Source of the DNA: Bacteroidales bacterium UBA3543
GTDB lineage: Bacteria > Bacteroidota > Bacteroidia > Bacteroidales > UBA932
Assembly (NCBI GenBank): GCA_002376715.1
Contig: DFOK01000113.1
Span: 1 to 17,977 of the forward strand
DNA length: 17,977 nt
Reading direction: 5' to 3'
This document shows, piece after piece, positions 16,346 to 17,977 of this stretch. Under the pieces are notes generated by a model, which ran no database searches, was not told where the DNA came from, and was given only the letters and a program-made list of their open reading frames with translations. Positions within the stretch are counted from its first letter, which is position 1. Every line of letters starts with the position of its first letter. Position numbers and translations under genes: made by a program.

Positions 16346-17248
16346 CTACCTCCTTTTAGCAACTCTTAGTTTGGCACTTCTGGCGCGGGTGTTGCCGGCA
16401 ATTTCATCTTCACCCGGAATAATCGGCTTTTTGTTTACCAATTCGAAGGGTGAGGAGCCATGTCCCATCAGATCTCTTTCAATTCTGCCGGTTGCATTGC
16501 CGGCCCTGAGAAAATTCTTGACTATCCTATCCTCCAGGGAATGGTAACTGATTACCGAAACGATACCTCCGCTCTTAAGTGAACGTATCACACCCTTCAT
16601 CAGTCCCTCCAGGTCGCGCATTTCATCGTTGGTTTCAATCCTGAGCGCCTGATAGACTTTGGCCAGGAATTTATGTTCTGAAAATTTGGGCAGAACGCTT
16701 TCCAAGGCTCTGCCCAAATCTTCGGTTGTCTCTATGGGAGAGATCTCCCTGGCCCTGCATATAAGCTCTGCTACCTTCCTGCTGTCATCTACCTCCCCGT
16801 AGATCCTGAATATTCTCTCCAGCTCTTCAAACGTGTAACTGTTAACAATATCTCTGGCACTCTTACGAGCATCCAAATTCATTCTCATATCCAGCGGAGC
16901 GTCAAATCTAAAGGAAAAGCCCCGCTCACTTGTATCAAACTGGTGGGAAGATACCCCCAGGTCTGCAATAATGCCATCCACCTTCTCAAAGCCATGGTAT
17001 CGTACATAGTTGTGGATGAACCGGAAATTGTTGTTGACGGCAATTACCCTGTCATCATCGGGCAGATTGGCAAATGCCTCGTAGTCTTTGTCAAATACCA
17101 TCAGCCGACCCTTGCTGCCGAGACGCTGGAGAATGGCCCTGCTATGACCTCCTCCTCCGAAAGTGGCATCAACATAAACTCCGTTTTCCCTTACGGCAAG
17201 AGCTGATACGCTCTCCTCAAGCAACACGGGTATATGGTAGGCCGACAT
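16346..17248 (-). CDS. rsmH: 16S rRNA (cytosine-1402-N4) methyltransferase RsmH (MraW)
   Basis: 300 residues from ATG 17248. An upstream in-frame ATG at 17308 lies inside mraZ and lacks a ribosome site. RsmH methylates N4 of C1402 in the 16S rRNA P site. Motifs: SAM loop DATFGGGGHS (27-36), acidic end of the second strand VFDKD (51-55), DLGVSSHQ (96-103), GFSFRFDAPLDMRM (110-123), and the C-terminal NTRARSAKLRVAKRR. Length and motif order are family-typical. Gene position as second in the dcw operon is conserved. The last codons also serve as the ribosome site for the next gene. Confidence 0.97.
   Translation of the reverse strand: MSAYHIPVLLEESVSALAVRENGVYVDATFGGGGHSRAILQRLGSKGRLMVFDKDYEAFANLPDDDRVIAVNNNFRFIHNYVRYHGFEKVDGIIADLGVSSHQFDTSERGFSFRFDAPLDMRMNLDARKSARDIVNSYTFEELERIFRIYGEVDDSRKVAELICRAREISPIETTEDLGRALESVLPKFSEHKFLAKVYQALRIETNDEMRDLEGLMKGVIRSLKSGGIVSVISYHSLEDRIVKNFLRAGNATGRIERDLMGHGSSPFELVNKKPIIPGEDEIAGNTRARSAKLRVAKRR
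16349..16356 (-). promoter_or_regulatory. Near-perfect ribosome binding site of the ftsL-like gene
   Basis: AAAGGAGG on the minus strand, 5 nt before the ATG at 16343. It is built from the final Lys-Arg-Arg codons of rsmH, which use the AGG codon twice. Confidence 0.85.
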
Positions 17249-17252
17249 CTCA

Positions 17253-17261
17253 CACCTCCTT
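17253..17261 (-). promoter_or_regulatory. Strong ribosome binding site of rsmH
   Basis: AAGGAGGTG on the minus strand, with the GG core about 6 nt before the ATG at 17248, in the 19-bp gap after mraZ. It fixes the rsmH start and is a full match to the anti-Shine-Dalgarno sequence. Confidence 0.85.
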
Positions 17262-17267
17262 CTTTTT

Positions 17268-17714
17268 CTAGCCGAGAATTTTTTCAGCAAGTGCAACATA
17301 GGCATCACTATCGAGCTGCTGGGCCTCGAATTTCTCCTTAGCCCAGATCTCGATCTTGTGATTGTTGCCGAAGAATATCACATCCTTGAGGACACCTATA
17401 GAGTCAAGTTTATCCTTGGGGACGGACATCCTGCCGAGTTTCTCGTCCGGCTCCACGATATGGCTGCCACGCATATATTCTCTCCAGAACTCTGCATGGT
17501 CGCGGTTGAAGAAATTGAGACGGCTTCTCACCAGCTCGGACTCCTTCTCCCATTCAGCATACGTGTACATTTCGAGACACTCGGAGAACAGGGATTTTTT
17601 TATGACAAAGCGAAGATCGGCTCCGCTACCCATAGCGGACTTGAAGGCAGAGGGGAAGATCAGCCTCCCCTTGTCGTCAACTTTTGCTTTATATTCGCCG
17701 ATGAACTTTGTCAT
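17268..17714 (-). CDS. mraZ: Transcriptional regulator MraZ
   Basis: 148 residues, normal length. MraZ is an AbrB-like DNA-binding protein that forms rings and, in E. coli, represses its own dcw promoter by binding direct repeats spaced 10 bp apart. Two half-repeats are visible: VDDKGRLIFP (12-21) with D13-xxx-R17, and DEKLGRMSVP (90-99), where the aligned acidic residue of the DxxxR motif is Glu91 before Arg95, a mild change. Start ATG 17714 has no ribosome site, and the leader is AT-rich. It is the first gene of the long minus-strand operon. A matching array of candidate binding sites lies 57-92 bp upstream, so self-regulation is likely. Confidence 0.95.
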   Translation of the reverse strand: MTKFIGEYKAKVDDKGRLIFPSAFKSAMGSGADLRFVIKKSLFSECLEMYTYAEWEKESELVRSRLNFFNRDHAEFWREYMRGSHIVEPDEKLGRMSVPKDKLDSIGVLKDVIFFGNNHKIEIWAKEKFEAQQLDSDAYVALAEKILG

Positions 17715-17753
17715 TCAAATGTGATTGTATAGTGTTTTATATGATGTGTTGTG

Positions 17754-17787
17754 CAAAAGTAATAATAGTTTTCCACTTTTTTACAAA
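17754..17787 (-). promoter_or_regulatory. Candidate promoter of the dcw operon
   Basis: On the minus strand, TACTTTTG (17761-17754) matches the Bacteroidetes -7 element TAnnTTTG, and TTTG (17787-17784) can serve as -33 element with a 22-bp spacer, slightly longer than the usual 19-21. Transcription would start near 17747 with a leader of about 33 nt before mraZ. The -33 element overlaps the second of the repeated sites counted from the gene (17781-17785). Confidence 0.55.
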
Positions 17788-17806
17788 TTTTTACAAAAAT
17801 TTCCAC
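17771..17806 (-). promoter_or_regulatory. Four 10-bp-phased TGKAA sites, probable MraZ operator
   Basis: On the minus strand the sites are TGGAA (17805-17801), TGTAA (17795-17791), TGTAA (17785-17781) and TGGAA (17775-17771), each exactly 10 bp apart. Known MraZ boxes are short TG-rich direct repeats with the same 10-bp period (TGGGN with 5-nt spacers in E. coli, AAAGTGK with 3-nt spacers in mycoplasmas). The gene-proximal copy also contains AAAGTGG. The array covers the candidate -33 element, which fits repression by MraZ. Confidence 0.6.
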
Positions 17807-17813
17807 AAAAATA

Positions 17814-17828
17814 TCAACAGAGTGTTGA
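17814..17828. repeat. Short perfect palindrome TCAACA-GAG-TGTTGA
   Basis: Two 6-bp arms flank a 3-bp centre, 38 bp before the start of the divergent gene and 8 bp beyond the repeated sites upstream of mraZ. It may be an operator for a dimeric regulator or a small hairpin in the leader of the divergent gene. It is too weak to be a terminator, having no GC-rich stem or T-run. Confidence 0.35.
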
Positions 17829-17865
17829 AAAATGGTTAACTTGCCGGAAAAATTATAGGAAAAAG

Positions 17866-17977
17866 ATGCTTAAAGAGAGTTTTACAGGTGGATTTGCAAG
17901 ATTGCTACCCAAGATGGCGATCTTCATTATTTTTACAGTTTTGCTGACAACATGCGGCGAAAATGTAGTATCCGATG
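17866..17977 (+). CDS. Start of a divergent gene, probable lipoprotein, cut by window edge
   Basis: The frame is open from ATG 17866 to the right edge (37 codons). A hydrophobic stretch (about 17-29, MAIFIIFTVLLTT) follows basic residues Arg12 and Lys16 and leads to Cys30 in LLTTC-GEN. This resembles a signal peptide II, though Thr at the position before Cys is not the preferred Gly, Ala or Ser. A second in-frame ATG at 17914 would give a shorter signal peptide. The ATG at 17866 has AGGA 5 nt upstream. Nothing in the visible part identifies the mature protein. It is transcribed away from mraZ and shares the 151-bp control region. Confidence 0.6.
   Translation, partial: MLKESFTGGFARLLPKMAIFIIFTVLLTTCGENVVSD

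Noticed and set aside
15801..16547. Long plus-strand open frame (248 codons) antisense to ftsI, the ftsL-like gene and rsmH
   Set aside because: It runs across three well-supported genes on the other strand, has no ribosome site and encodes no recognisable motif; it follows from the codon pattern of the real genes.
16903..16939. TTTG and TAGATTTG pair on the minus strand inside rsmH
   Set aside because: The spacer is 25 bp, too long for the known Bacteroidetes promoter pattern.
17798..17808. DnaA-box-like TTTCCACA near the mraZ promoter
   Set aside because: It differs from TTATCCACA, there is no cluster of boxes on both strands, and the site is better explained by the 10-bp repeat array.

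Overview
This window is an almost complete division and cell wall (dcw) cluster from a member of the Bacteroidota, most likely order Bacteroidales. The taxonomic call is inferred. It rests on the gene order (no murF, murB or ddl in the cluster), an FtsI with a C-terminal PASTA domain, a small FtsL-like protein between rsmH and ftsI, a MraY with a large insertion, and promoter-like sequences of the Bacteroidetes TTTG / TAnnTTTG type. MurE carries the DNPR motif, which points to meso-diaminopimelate peptidoglycan.

Layout: one block of 16 genes runs on the minus strand from about 17714 down to the left edge: mraZ, rsmH, ftsL-like, ftsI, murE, mraY, murD, ftsW, murG, murC, ftsQ, ftsA, ftsZ, gltX, rpiB and truB (cut by the window edge). 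Gaps between genes are at most 26 bp, and several genes overlap (ftsI/murE 14 bp, ftsW/murG 4 bp, murC/ftsQ 4 bp, ftsZ/gltX 1 bp). There is no room for a terminator anywhere, so this looks like one long operon of about 17.7 kb. Its leader lies at 17715-17865, shared with a divergent plus-strand gene at 17866 that begins a probable lipoprotein and leaves the window.

Function: MurC, MurD and MurE build the UDP-MurNAc peptide. MraY and MurG make lipid I and lipid II. FtsW and FtsI polymerise and cross-link septal peptidoglycan. FtsL-like, FtsQ, FtsA and FtsZ form the divisome. MraZ is the cluster regulator and RsmH methylates 16S rRNA. The tail adds translation and sugar-phosphate genes: GltX (glutamyl-tRNA synthetase), RpiB (ribose-5-phosphate isomerase) and TruB (tRNA pseudouridine-55 synthase).

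Points most worth a second look: four TGKAA sites at exact 10-bp spacing upstream of mraZ, overlapping a candidate promoter (a probable MraZ operator); a well-spaced Bacteroidetes-type promoter inside ftsZ that could drive gltX-rpiB-truB separately; a degenerate phosphate-2 loop in FtsA; and four strong Shine-Dalgarno sites in a phylum that rarely uses them. I found no mobile element, CRISPR array, tRNA or rRNA, and no wholly new system. This is mainly a conserved core locus with lineage-specific twists.
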